Positions 30,701 through 42,000 of a stretch of DNA of 64,000 bases are shown piece by piece. Source of the DNA: Symsagittifera roscoffensis (lineage: Eukaryota > Xenacoelomorpha > Acoela > Convolutidae); assembly GCF_963678635.1 (NCBI RefSeq), contig NC_087065.1, positions 40,179,430 through 40,243,429 of the forward strand, read 5' to 3'. The stretch's first letter is position 1, and each line of letters opens with the position of its first letter. Under the pieces are notes generated by a model. The model was not told the origin of the DNA. It saw nothing but the letters and a program-made list of their open reading frames with translations, and did no database searches. Position numbers and translations under genes: made by a program.

Positions 30701-33700
30701 GGTCAGTTACTGAAAAACTTAGATCCAAGTGAGTTTTAGATCTTAGATCCAAGTAATTTGGATAAGTTTATTATTTTGCAATGTCATTTTTAGTTGTTTT
30801 CGTTATTTTTAATACAGGTTCATTTTTTTCTCATTTCTTTCCGTTAGTTATTATATTTGATAGTCGAATGCTACATCTAATTAATCCTCTGTATTTTTTG
30901 AAATGTTTGTTTTTGTTCATTTCTTTTGTTTTCAAGTCCTTTCGCTTTGGCGCTCATTTTTTTGCTTTAGTGCGTTGTGATTTTTTCATTTTCTCAACGA
31001 TTTTTGTTCAATTGTTTTTAAAAATTGTTTGTGTGCTCTATTTTTTCCACTTGCGTGAGCAAGTGACTTGTAATCGGGAACTAGACTTTTCTCCCGTTTT
31101 TTACATTTTTTGAATTGCTCACAGAGTGACATGCTCATCAGTTCTAATAAAACTACTTTTAACTTCTCTTGGAGTGGTAAATAATGTTTGATAAAATGTT
31201 GATTTTTTTCGGATTTGTGTTTTTAAGCCTAATTTCTGTCGGCTGATTTTCCTTTTTTTTCAAATGCAATTTAAATACAGTATTTCAAGTGGCTTTTTAA
31301 AAACTGTTTTTTTTTACTTTTTGATTCAAGCAGTTTTTACTATAATTGAAAGTTGTTTTGTAGTTTGTAAATTTTCCTACTCTGATTCTCAATAATTTTA
31401 TATATTTTTTCTATTGAACGGTTTCAGCGTATTTTATATCGGCTTAATCATTTTATGTCGTGCAGTTTCAAGTGCGAATCGTCCTTAATGCTCCTGTCTG
31501 TTGCAGGGATGATATGTCAAACAAAATTTTGCTGTAAGAATTTTTTAGCTTGAATTTTTAGGCCCTTAGTTTCGTTTCTGCCGAAAAAAAAATTGGTCGA
31601 ATCTTTTTAAGCCGAAAACGAAACTGTATAAACGGAATAAACAAAATTGTAGACAAAAAAATTCAAGCTACAAAACATTTTACAGCAAAAATTTTAATGA
31701 TCCATCACCCCTGTACAGGCCAACGGCCTTTTTTTTATAGGAACAGGCAAAAGGCATCTATGTAAATTTTCAAAACAAAATTTTACGATCCATCCCTCCT
31801 GAAACAGGCGAAAGCATTAAAATGAATTTGCCCTTAAAATTGCACATCATAAGTTGACCAGCGATTAAAAAAGCTAATTTTCAAGAAAGGTTGAAAAACT
31901 AACTTGAAAAAAGTATCAAAAAACTATCTACAAAAAATTCAAAGCTTTGTCTCGAACAATGTTCATAAACAGCCGTATCTAGAATTGAGAAATGATGACC
32001 GAGCGTCAAAGAAGACGAAAAAACTTGGGTCGAATCTCTTTAAGCCGAAAATTTGTCGTAGCTCTTCCTATAAATTTTTGTCTAGATTTTGATTTTTTTC
32101 ATTATTCTGTGCAACTTTTTAGATTTCCCAGCGTAATGTAAATTTATCTTTCAATCCAGTTTTTTCAAAAAGGGCTAGTTTCGATCGATAAAAGGACTGT
32201 GCTGATTCAAACTATCCGGTCAAAACTCAAAAAACTTGAAATTCAAAACGCTTTTTTCTCAAATTGCGGTGATTTTAGAGAAAAAATGAGAAGGCAAAAC
32301 TAGCTTAGTCTTAGCAGAATTGTTATGGTTTGTTTGTTTTGGAATAGAGGCCCAAAGTTCGATCATTTTTGGTTTTATAAGTCATTCAGAAATTTCGTTA
32401 AAACTAACGGCTCAGTTACTGAAAAACTTAGATCCAAGTGAGTTTTAGATCTTAGATCCAAGTAATTTGGATAAGTTTATTATTTTGCAATGTCATTTTT
32501 AGTTGTTTTCGTTATTTTTAATACAGGTTCATTTTTTTCTCATTTCTTTCCGTTAGTTATTATATTTGATAGTCGAATGCTACATCTAATTAATCCTCTG
32601 TATTTTTTGAAATGTTTGTTTTTGTTCATTTATTTTGTCTTTGAAGTCCTTTCGCTTTGGCGCTCATTTTTTTGCTTTAGTGCGTTGTGATTTTTTAATT
32701 TTCTCAACGATTTTTGTTCAATTGTTTTTAAAAATTGTTTGTGTGCACCATTTTTTGCACTAGCGTGAGCAAGTGACTTGTGTGAGCAAGTGACTTGTAA
32801 TCGGGAACTAGACTTTTCTCCCGTTTTTTACATTTTTTGAATTGCTCACAGAGTGACATGCTCATCAGTTCTAATAAAACTACCCTTAACTTCTCTTGGA
32901 GTGGTAAATAATGTTTGATAAAATGTTGATTTTTTTCGGATTTGTGTTTTTCAGCCTAATTTCTGTCGGCTGATTTTCCTTTTTTTTCAAATGCAATTTA
33001 AATACAGTATTTCAAGTGGCTTTTTAAAAACTGTTTTTTTTTTACTTTTTGATTCAAGCAGTTTTTACTATAATTGAAAGTTGTTTTGTAGTTTGTAAAT
33101 TTTCCTACTCTGATTCTCAATAATTTTTTATATTTTTTCTATTGAACGGGTTCAGCGTATTTTATATCGGCTTAATCATTTTATGTCGTGCAGTTTCAAG
33201 TGCGAATCGTCCTTAATGCTCCTGTCTGTTGCAGGGATGATATGTCAAACAAAATTTTGCTTTAAGAATTTTTTAGCTTGAATTTTTAGGCCCTTAGTTT
33301 CGTTTCTGCCGAAAAAAAATTTGGTCGAATCTTTTTAAGCCGAAAACGAAACTGTATAAACGGAATAAACAAAATTGTAGACAAAAAAATTCAAGCTACA
33401 AAACTTTTTACAGCAAAAATTTTAATGATTCATCACCCCTGTACAGGCCAAAGGCCTTTTTTTATAGGAACAGGCAAAAGGCATCTATGTAAATTTTCAA
33501 AACAAAATTTTACGATCCATCCCTCCTGAAACAGGCGAAAGCATTAAAATGAATTTGCCCTTAAAATTGCACATCATAAGTTGACCAGCGATTAAAAAAG
33601 CTAATTTTCAAGAAAGGTTGAAAAACTAACTTGAAAAAAGTATCAAAAAACTATCTACAAAAAATTCAAAGCTTTGTCTCGAACAATGTTCATAAACAGC

Positions 33701-36700
33701 CGTATCTAGAATTGAGAAATGATGACCGAGCGTCAAAGAAGACGAAAAAACTTGGGTCGAATCTCTTTAAGCCGAAAATTTGTCGTAGCTCGTCCTAAAA
33801 ATTTTTGTCTAGATTTTGATTTTTTTCATTGTTCTGTGCAACTTTAGATTTCCCAGCGTAATGTAAATTTATCTTTCAATCCAGTTTATTCAAAAAGGGC
33901 TAGTTTCAATCGAAAAAAGGACTGTGCTGATTCAAACTATCCGGTCAAAACTCAAAAAACTTGAAGTTCAAAACGCTTTTTTCTCAAATTGCGGTGATTT
34001 TAGAGAAAAAATGAGAAGGCAAAACTAGCTTAGAGTCTTAGCAGAATTGTTATGGTTTGTTTGTTTTGGAGTAGAGGCCCAAAGTTCGATCATTTTTGGT
34101 TTTATAAGTCATTCAGAAATTTCGTTAAAACTAACGGGTCAGTTACTGAAAAACTTAGATCCAAGTGAGCCTCTTGCGTTGCCCATCAAAGTTTAAGAAA
34201 AATAAAATCTCCAAAAATTATTTTTAAATGGTTTAAAAAATTGAAACGGCTAAAGTTGAACAACGGCTTAAAATTGATCAAAACTAGCAAACCAAAATAA
34301 CTTAATTTATACTATTTTTTGGAGAGTATACTTAAAATCTTATGCTCTAGTTTTGATAAAAAACGCCACAGGCTCACTTTGATATATTTTGTCAGTAATT
34401 GACTCGGTAATTTGAGCGTAATTTTTTGGTTGACTAAAAGAGCCAAAAAATGATTGAATTTTGGTCAAAACAAATTACGCCATATAATTCTGCTAAAACT
34501 CTAAACAAGTTTTGTCTTAATTTTTTCTCTAAAGTCGCTCCGATTTGAGAAAAATGCAATTTGAATTTCACGTTTTTTGTACGGATAATTTAAAACAGCA
34601 TACTCATTTAAGATTCATAAAAATTAAAACGCTTAAGTGTGACGTATTTTTTTCTTGACGCTCGATCGCTGAGTGGTTTAGAAAATGAGTCATTTTTTGA
34701 TCTCCGAGTAATAATTTCTGTATAACAAATAACGGGGAGCTCAGCTATTTTTTGTAATGAAGTATCTTTTAAGTTTTTCTAGTTATTCCGACCACTTCGC
34801 GAAGTAAGAAGTGATTATCGTGAAGGTTTTTTCGAGCAAACTTAAGCACCTCAAAGAAAAGTACCTATCCTGATGTATTTAGGAGAAGTACCTATTTTGA
34901 GAACTCGTTCTGTTCTGAATTTGAATTAGAATTTCATCATGTCTCGCCTTGTTTCAGCGATTCCGTCTTGACCTCGACTAAGTTTGATCTGGGCAACACT
35001 GGTGTTCTCAGCAACGACCCCTCAATTCACATACCAAGTGCACCCCTCTCGCAACCCCTTTCATCAAACGACTACTCATTTGTGCCCCTTCAGCCTAAAA
35101 TGTCTCTGGACAGTTTGAAAGGGGGCATGAGCAACCTCAACTTGTCCTATTCGAATAACAATCGAACTCTCGATTTGTCGGATGGAATTAATGGCAATGT
35201 TACTGATGTGAATGGTCGTAGCGATGAAAAGTTGTCCGATTACAGATATGCGCCGAAACTTTCGTCCACTGAAGTTTCATCTTCTAAAGCCAGTATAGAG
35301 TTGCTTTTGAATTCACAGAATAACGTTGCTGAAATGTCTGCAGCTTCAGTTTTCTCGAATTTTGAGGAACAGCACAGTGAATTTTCGTTTTTGAGTAGCC
35401 CTAGAAATGATGTTTTGTCTCAGAACATGGCCGAATTAAATGTGAAAAGCAAAATTTTTACAGAGGCTGAAAAGAAGACAGAGAGTGTAAATAAATCGAT
35501 GAAAAATCTTGAAGGTGTAGAGTCTAGCTTAATATTTTCTGATCATGACGACCAGTCTTTCAGTCCCCAAGTAGCTAATTACACCAATATTGACATAGAA
35601 AATAGGAACCCCGCATTACCAAAAGCTTCAAATAAGGAACTGCCTTATGTCAAGTTGTCCCAAAATCTAACTGACCTTTTTGAGCACGAGCAATCTGTAA
35701 TGCAAACTAGTGTATTGGCAAATCGGATGCTCGAAAATAGCAGCGACCGTTCACAGAATGAAAAACTGTCTAATGAAACTCATACTAAAAAGCCTGTCGA
35801 AAAACACATTTCAGGCAAGTCTGCAATAGGTTCAGAAGTGTCAAAAGGCGGACAAAAAAGTTTTCAGAAAAGAAGCGAAGTGATATCTGGGCCAGAAAAT
35901 CAAGCTTCTATGACATTGAGCGGTCAACAAAAAGGGGCAAATAATATAAGTCGAGACAAATCAACTCCTGGAAACAGCAGCAAGAAATCACCGCTGGACA
36001 AGTTACGCGAAAGTTGCGATTCGAAAGGAATCAAAAAACGAAGTTTGAGAATGTTGAACCGAGAAAATTCCGCGCGCCTTGCCGGAAAACCGAAAAGTCG
36101 CCTTACTGTAATAGCTCAAGCGGTTCCTCTGCCTATGTTCGAACCGATGTTTTGTAAACCAGATCTGAAGAACGCTATTAATATTGACGAGCGAGTTGAT
36201 TTTGTCTCACTATCACATACAAGAAAATCAGCGCACGTGTGTGAGCAATATGAAGCGAAAAAGAACAAAATAGCCGAACTGAAAAAACTGAATACAGAGT
36301 TGAAATCGGCGATAGATTTGGTGAAACCAAATCACAAAGAGCTGTTCGACGATCTGAAGGCGATACTTGTGCCTGTATGCGTGAGACACTGTATTAAAAA
36401 CGGATCGAGTAACTTGGAGCCGATTTTAATGGAGCTTGACCCGCAAATGGCGTCAAAAATTGAAGAAGGTACACAAACCGGGATGGAATTCAAGAGAGCT
36501 CAGGAAAAATTGGAGGATGCTAAAGAGTCGGCAAAAATAGGAAGGTCTTTGAAACAGCAGTTCGGAGACGTCTCCTGTGCAATATGGGTCAATGCGAAGC
36601 AACTCGAAATGGAATATGACAGTGCAATCAAACTCGCGATATCTTTGGATAAAAAAGACCCTAAGAATCCGAAGTTTTCGAAGTTGATTTCAGTTACAGC

Positions 36701-36860
36701 TACTGGAAATGAGGAAAAATATAGATCAAAAACAGTGAATAGAATGGTAAAATTGATAGAGCAAGTAGAAAGAAGGCTGCGTGGTGCGGATATTGCCAAA
36801 ACTGTCCAAGTATTGTTTATGTTTCTGCAAGAAGGACTCTTGGTGAATGAGAAGGAATAA
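24342..36860 (+). CDS. KNL1: KNL1/Spc105-like kinetochore scaffold (two exons)
   Basis: Join of 24342-24703 and 34958-36860, 754 residues. The junction GT|C restores a Val codon in frame. The N-terminus carries SILK at residues 6-9 and RVSF at 40-43, preceded by basic residues. This pair of PP1-docking motifs at this spacing near the N-terminus is the hallmark of KNL1, which recruits PP1 and the spindle checkpoint at the outer kinetochore. The middle is long, Ser/Asn-rich and disordered. I cannot see clear MELT repeats. The C-terminal third (from about residue 500) is charged and helical with coiled-coil potential (KKNKIAELKKLNTELKSA; EFKRAQEKLEDAKESA), as expected for the Mis12-facing part, though no RWD fold is evident by eye. 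The only other possibility I considered is another PP1-regulatory protein. Confidence in the gene itself is high and in the name moderate. Confidence 0.7.
24704..25030. other. KNL1 intron, 5' end; nothing recognised
   Basis: AT-rich sequence without open frames or repeats that I can match elsewhere in the window. Confidence 0.5.
25036..25500 (+). mobile_element. hAT-type MITE relative (KNL1 intron)
   Basis: Shares with 51417-51740, in the same orientation: CCTCAGGGATTCGA, AAAGGGTCCCCCTTT, AAAGGCGCCTTGGGCGCCAATA, a poly-C run and the end CTCGAGAAAATCCTAGATCCG. The right end has CCGCCCTTG in place of CCGCCCCTG. The left terminus is not clear. Confidence 0.65.
25520..26200 (+). repeat. Repeat mosaic: R3 fragment then R1 copy
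   Basis: 25520-25690 matches 41285-41420 (TTGACTCxxAAxTTTT, TTCTCATAATCACCTTAxCTAAGG) but lacks the ~560 bp element found there after TTTTTTCAATTC. 25790-26200 is an R1 copy ending in the hairpin at 26168-26184 (GCAAAGCTCTGCTTCGC). Confidence 0.6.
26200..26639. other. KNL1 intron, no gene seen
   Basis: AT-rich. The 102-codon minus-strand frame across 26113-26421 runs through repeat ends and is not considered a gene. Confidence 0.5.
26640..26960 (+). repeat. Dispersed repeat family R2 (KNL1 intron)
   Basis: Third copy of the family, with GTCGAACAGCAGAAGTG, TTGTTTCGAAATTGGA and CAGATTTCCCAGCGG blocks in the same order and orientation as in the CNOT11 introns. Confidence 0.6.
26961..29036. other. 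KNL1 intron, no gene; MITE fragment and hairpin
   Basis: 27380-27690 shares AAATCCTAGATCCGCGCCTG and GGTCGAC with the hAT-type MITE family, and is probably an eroded copy. 28175-28191 is a fourth copy of the GC hairpin (GCGAAACGCAGCTTCGC followed by CTCTGT). The remainder is AT-rich with nothing recognisable. Confidence 0.5.
28000..28085 (+). repeat. tRNA-like (possible SINE head)
   Basis: GGGTGAGTGGTTAGTGCG resembles a pol III A box/D-arm. About 45 bases later, GTAGGTTGAGTCC resembles a B box/T-loop. The stems do not pair well enough for a functional tRNA. The GC hairpin of family R1 lies 90 bases downstream, so this may be the head of a SINE-like unit. Confidence 0.3.
29037..30752 (+). repeat. 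1.71 kb tandem unit, copy 1
   Basis: Starts at about AATTTGGATAAGTTTATT (29041) and runs to AACTTAGATCCAAGT. The whole text recurs twice more with roughly 1% differences, mostly homopolymer length. There is no gene in it. Short plus-strand frames (MSFLVVF..., MKKVSKN...) recur in each unit but are AT-driven and change length with single-base indels. Confidence 0.93.
30753..32461 (+). repeat. 1.71 kb tandem unit, copy 2
   Basis: Begins at the same word (30757), 1716 bases after copy 1. It lacks GA in one CTTAGAGTC near its end (CTTAGTC at about 32309). Confidence 0.93.
32462..34168 (+). repeat. 1.71 kb tandem unit, copy 3
   Basis: Begins at 32466, 1709 bases after copy 2, and ends at CTTAGATCCAAGTGAG (about 34168), where unique sequence (CCTCTTGCG) starts. 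It has its own internal duplication of GTGAGCAAGTGACTTG at about 32765-32797, absent from the other copies. Confidence 0.93.
34169..34957. other. 3' end of KNL1 intron
   Basis: No gene. 34480-34560 reads like an inverted, diverged relative of the AATTGCGGTGATTTTAGA block of the 1.71 kb unit. A short palindrome ACTTCGCGAAGT lies at about 34796. The intron ends in a normal pyrimidine-rich acceptor. Confidence 0.5.
34958..36860 (+). CDS. KNL1: KNL1-like exon 2 (terminal)
   Basis: The acceptor CCTTGTTTCAG|CG is at 34957/34958. One base completes the split Val codon, then 633 residues run uninterrupted to TAA 36858-36860. It is by far the longest open frame in the window and free of repeats, so it is host coding sequence. 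It is Ser-rich and low-complexity to about residue 480, then Lys/Glu-rich helical to the end. The stop codon lies inside AATAAA (36856-36861). Confidence 0.85.
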
Positions 36861-36861
36861 A
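36856..36861 (+). terminator. Poly(A) signal overlapping the KNL1-like stop
   Basis: AATAAA contains the TAA stop codon. GT/T-rich sequence (TGTACTTTTGTAGTTTGCA) follows 10-30 bases later, as expected for a cleavage site, so the 3' UTR could be under about 30 bases. AT-rich DNA makes chance AATAAA common. Confidence 0.45.
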
Positions 36862-38529
36862 ACTAATTGTACTTTTGTAGTTTGCATTTTTTTGATTTTG
36901 TATTGTTTGATTGAATGTGTTGACTTTGCAAATGCCTGAAAGAATTTGATTTTTGATATGAACTTTTTGCTATCAATATTGAGTAAAAAAATGTGTTTCG
37001 CTGGCTGGACTGTAGTGCTTATTTAAATTATCCGGATAAAAGAAACAAATGTTGAAAATACAAAGGCATTTTTTCTCAAATTGGCTCGAGATTAAATAAA
37101 AAGTGAAGAGACAAAAAGTATGGTATAATTTATATTTAGTTAATCAAGAATTACGCTAGAACTTCTGGCTATCAAGCATAAATGTATTCTATTATACAGA
37201 TTTATAGAGATTTTACCCTGATAGAACTTTGTCGAGCTATGTAAGAGGTTCTTTTTGATAGACCTTTCTCCTTAATTAATTTGGGATTTTTAGCGCAATT
37301 CCTGATACACTAAAAAAGCCAAAATTACCCATTTTTGTAGGTAACATTTGGTTCGGAGTTCAGCAAAAAAAATTGAAATAAGTTTGATCCAATTTGAGAC
37401 AAACGCCTTTGTATTTTCAACTTTAGTTTGTTTTCTGGTAAAACACTAAGCAACTTTTGTTGTCTACACTGTTTGTCCAATCTCGACCCAATTTGTGTAA
37501 GACGCGTTTTAAAGTTTGGTTTTGTCTGGATATTTCAAATCAGCGCTGTATTGTTTTTCAGACGAAAATTTTTGTATCGCTTTTGAAAATGTTTCAACTT
37601 CTTGCTCCAACATCACACATGTGGGAAAGAACGATTGAAGGCACCCAAGAAATACTTGCCAGTATCGAGTGTAGTAACAAATTTAGACCGGCACTTGGAA
37701 TTGAAACCCGATAAACGGCGTTGAAAAATTTCCAATATGAAGAAAAAAAAACAGAAAAATTCAAGATCTAGCTTTTTGAAATTGTTTGATTAATGTTTTT
37801 GCTTAATTATCGTACTCAAAAACAAAAACAGTCAGCAAGCGTGATATGAAAAACAAAAAAATTAAGTTTTCAGCTTTATCAGAAAATTGAACTTTTTTCT
37901 CAAAAGTTAACTCTTGCGAAAGCAAGTGTCTTGTAATCGGAAACTATACTTTTTAACTTGTTTTTTTTTTATTGTTTCTTAACAGCTTCCAGGTTCCTTT
38001 GCACTTGGCCTTGAAGTAATGCTGTCGGTTTGCACTCTAAGATTAGGGACTCGATCCTGGCCGGATCTTGTTTTTCCAGTATGTGATTTCTGGTAAACCT
38101 GATTTGTAGGACACTCCTTTCATCGCTCAAGTTTTGCCGCCTTAGTTGCCACATCACGGTTTTTCTTGTGCGTTAAGCAAGTATCAAGTGTTATTTCTAG
38201 TTTCAGGAAGACTTGAAACTTTAAAATTTTGTTTAAAATCATTTGTTTTCGGCTCAACTGTTGTCTGCTCAAAGATTGGCAAGGCTTTGTTTCCGCTTCT
38301 TAAGTTTTGTTTCGTTGCTAATTTAAAGTTCAAATGTCTTGCTTGGCATGTTTGTCTAAAATTCCTGTTTGATTAAAAACAGGTTTTTGGAATTGTATGG
38401 GATTGGGTTTCATAGTTTAGTCGCTTAGGAGAGTTTTTTCTTTTTGCTAAATTGATCCCACCGATTTTGAAAAAGGAAAATCAATGAAAACACCGCCTTC
38501 TTCTCTAAGTGCCTGCATTTTTTATCAGT
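36862..38529. other. Downstream of KNL1-like gene; no gene seen
   Basis: AT-rich, with weak echoes of the 1.71 kb unit (AGCAAGTGTCTTGTAATCGG at about 37920). A tRNA-like B box, GGGACTCGATCCTGG (about 38045), is preceded by a weak A-box-like stretch (GCCTTGAAGTAATGC). It is not a foldable tRNA by eye and may be another SINE head. Confidence 0.45.
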
Positions 38530-39048
38530 CTCTTTTTACGGTACACCACCGTCTACAGACTTCAAAAACATCTGCAGGGGAATATTTGCCCGAAATTTTT
38601 CCACACGAATAAAAAAAATTTGAAAAACTCCCCTGCTTAACCGGATGTCTGAAAACGTATGGCCCAGAGAATAGTCCAGTTTTTGGTTCTTTGGTCGTGT
38701 TTTGAATCTTTTTAACTCTTCTCGGAAACTAACATCCCTATTCTGGGGTTGTGTGGCCAATTTATTTATGGGGCCCGTTTTTTCTAAACTTTAAGATCTT
38801 TTCGAAACGAACCCTCCCATATCTGAGATTTTAGGTTCGATCCAAAGGGCGGGTTGTGGGAAGCTTTTTCGCATACGCGACTACACCCTGATTTCTGTAC
38901 ACGAAAACTTGTGGCCCTCGGAAAAGTAAATTTTTTAAACCGTTTTTAGGAAAGTTTCTCTATTTCAGCGGTCACGACCTGCTTTGCAGGAAAAAGTTAT
39001 GGGTTTCGGAAAAGAAAGTATTTCAACTTTAACCGTTCTTAGGAATTT
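38530..39048 (+). repeat. Degenerate ~165 bp repeat field S1, second locus
   Basis: Carries the S1 phrases: CTGAGATTTTAGGTTCGATC, GTGGGAAGCTTTTTCGCATA, GTGGCCCTCGGAAAAGTAAA and AGTTATGGGTTTCGGAAAAG. The family is therefore present both in CNOT11 intron 1 and here, 20 kb away. Confidence 0.65.
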
Positions 39049-42000
39049 TGCAATTTTTTTCAAACACTATTGTATCAAATCTGAGATGAAAACTTCAATC
39101 GAAAGAACCGGTTGCGAGAACGTTTCCTGTTGAAGCGGCGTCTCCATAGTTTTTTGTCTTTGGGAAACTTCCAATATCTCAAAAAGTTTTTACTATTACC
39201 ACTTATTTTAGCAAAAGAAAGCAGTTATTTTAGAAAAAAAACAAGGTAATCATATTGTTTGTTCAAGTAAGTTGATCGCATGATGAATGGACCGATTGAC
39301 TGAAAATTTCCAACCACTGAATCGTTGGATATTCTTATTGCCTAAATTCGCGTAAAACCGAAATCATTGTTAACAGAAAAAGCATTATAGCAGATCGGAA
39401 CTAATCAAGCCCCACGGAACTGTTTTTTTTCTCTTTTTTGTTTCTAAGCTGTTATTCGTTGACCTTGCGACATCCAAGGGTGTTGCAACCGGGTACTAGA
39501 CTGTTTTTTCGTAATTGACTTTTTTGACCGAATAGTATATTTCAAAGCAAGCTCGAAATGGTAAATTTACAATTGTGCATAGCGCATTTTGCCTATACAG
39601 GGCTAGAGCTTACTTTCTAGATAGTAGACTCAAAATTTTTTTGCCTAATTTTTTAAACTGAAATATTGGCTTTATTTAGCTTATTAAATGTTAATTTCAA
39701 TATTACGGCTTTTTCTACTTAATATTTTTTGTGTTTCCAGCCATTTTTCTATAATGTTTCAACTTCAAAAATGTATGTTTGAACTTCTCCAATTTTTTGT
39801 TCAGGGAATCTTTTTGGAAATCCTACGTAAAATGTGTATATATAAATATATTGGCTAGAGCGATTTCCTCTTCCAAGCAACAGACTCGGTTTACTCAAAT
39901 AACAAATTACCTTGTCAATTTTTTAATTCTTATTTTTCTGGTGTTTTTCAGGATTTTTTTTCTATTTCAAACCAGCTTATTTAATTTGTTTTTGCTATTT
40001 GTTTCTAATACACTTAATGTTTTCCTCTCGTTCTATTTAGCGTTGTGAGATTTTGCGTTTTTTCTAGTACTCAGTTCTGACTGGCTGTGACAATAGTTTT
40101 CTAGCATCGGTATCTCCATCATAAGAAACGCCCCCTTTAATAATGATGCTGTGAAGCCGGAGTCATAATTATTGCCACGAAATCATTACTTTATCAAGAT
40201 TTTCAAAGGCTAATGAATAAATAATCATCAAAACGCAGATTTAAAAATTTGGTCTCATTCAAGTTCCTGATCTCAGACTTGTCATAAAAAATTGCTGAAG
40301 TTAGCGCAAATGGTTTTCAATAAATATGTGATAGTTCGTATTGTAACTTCAACAACGTCTAATTTTCTGGACGAACGACCTGAATTCGATGAAAAAACTC
40401 CAATACTAGAACCAATTTGTGGGATGGAAATAAAAATCAACCACAATTTTGAAGCACTGTCATGCCTTGATTGAAAATGCAGAGGTTTGTCAGTTTGTAC
40501 TTCGAAAAATTGATTATGCCTTAATTACATCCCACAGTTTTTGGTTATAAATTTAAGATTAACGTACATATACGCGTTGAGCATCGTAAATAAATTTAAA
40601 AAGCTGGCATGAATCAGTGGTTTAAAATAATGGGCATATTGGTTTTTCAAGCCCTCAGAATTGCAGCAAACAATTTTACTAACAACTTGCTCATGATTTT
40701 AGACTAGGACTGACGACTGCTAAGAAAACTGTTATTTTTTGCGATCAAAACGGATTTAGTCCTAAATAAACTCTCTGCAAATAAACCAGGATATTCAGCT
40801 CTTGAGCAAATTATACACAATCCAATCCAACAATCTAAATAATGCAATTAAAGTCTGAAAATTTGAACAGTAAAACAAATTGGTTACATTTTTTTGTTCT
40901 AATTTTCGAAAAATTGACGGAATATTTGTGCGCGGGATAGTTTTGTTTTCAAGACATATCGTTTTATTCTAAATAGCTTTTTGACAGAATTGTTTCATAT
41001 CATGCAAATGATAATGTTGTCATGAGCTCAAATTTGAAAAAATATATATATTTCACCTGTGATTATTGTTTGTAAGAAAGTGGAAGTTTGAAATTTTTTT
41101 AGTTAGGGTAAATTGGGAGAATGAACGAACGATTTAATTATTGCTCTTAACGCATAAACGGAGATTTAGTTTGTCTTAGATATCGTTCCAATACGAAATG
41201 AAGCATGATCAGCCGTACAGTCCCACTCTTCAATCCTTAAGATACTCGCCTGAATAATTTACCCTGGTAATGTATTAATTTAGAAAATGACCTCTGTAAA
41301 ACTTGCTTCCAACCAAACCACACATTAAGTTGACTCGCAATTTTTCGGCAAGGATTGCAGTTTTATTCTCATAATCACCTTAACTAAGGTTTTTAAGCAT
41401 TTTTTCAATTCTATATTATTGTTCCGACTTTCGGTACGAAAGTAACGGAATATTTGTGCTCGGGGTGGGTTTTTTGTTTCTTCAGACAAATTTTGACTTT
41501 TTAACTAGCCATTTTTGACGGAATTTTTTTTATATCATTCAAAAGGTATTGTTGTCTTGAGCTTAAATTTGAAAAGAAATTTCACCTGTGATCATTTTTC
41601 GTAAAGTTACGGGGGTTTAAAGATTACCATTTTGGGCATTTTGACCAATTTGGGACAATTAACGCGCGATATAATTCGCGCTATTAACGCATAAGCGGAG
41701 ATTTAATCCGTCTTATAAATCGTTCCAAATTGGTTGAACGAAGCTAATTTGCCATATTTGATTTGTTACAAGGAACGAAATCTCTCTTTTTGTACTTTAA
41801 ATGGCGTGTGGGGGGCTGATTTTCATAAAAAATTTCAAATTTTAGAAAAAAAAATTTTATTTTATTTTATTTCATTTAACTTTTTTTAATGTTTTTACTG
41901 CTGCTCCATAAACCTTAAAAGGCAGTCGGAACATTCAGGGCTTCGCCCTGATACGAGCAGTCTTGTTTGAATTAATTTAGACTGTAATTAAATATTATTT

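Noticed and set aside
29078-31113. Repeated small ORFs (MSFLVVF..., MKKVSKN...) in the 1.71 kb units
   Set aside because: Frames change with homopolymer indels between units, and the composition is that of AT-rich non-coding DNA.
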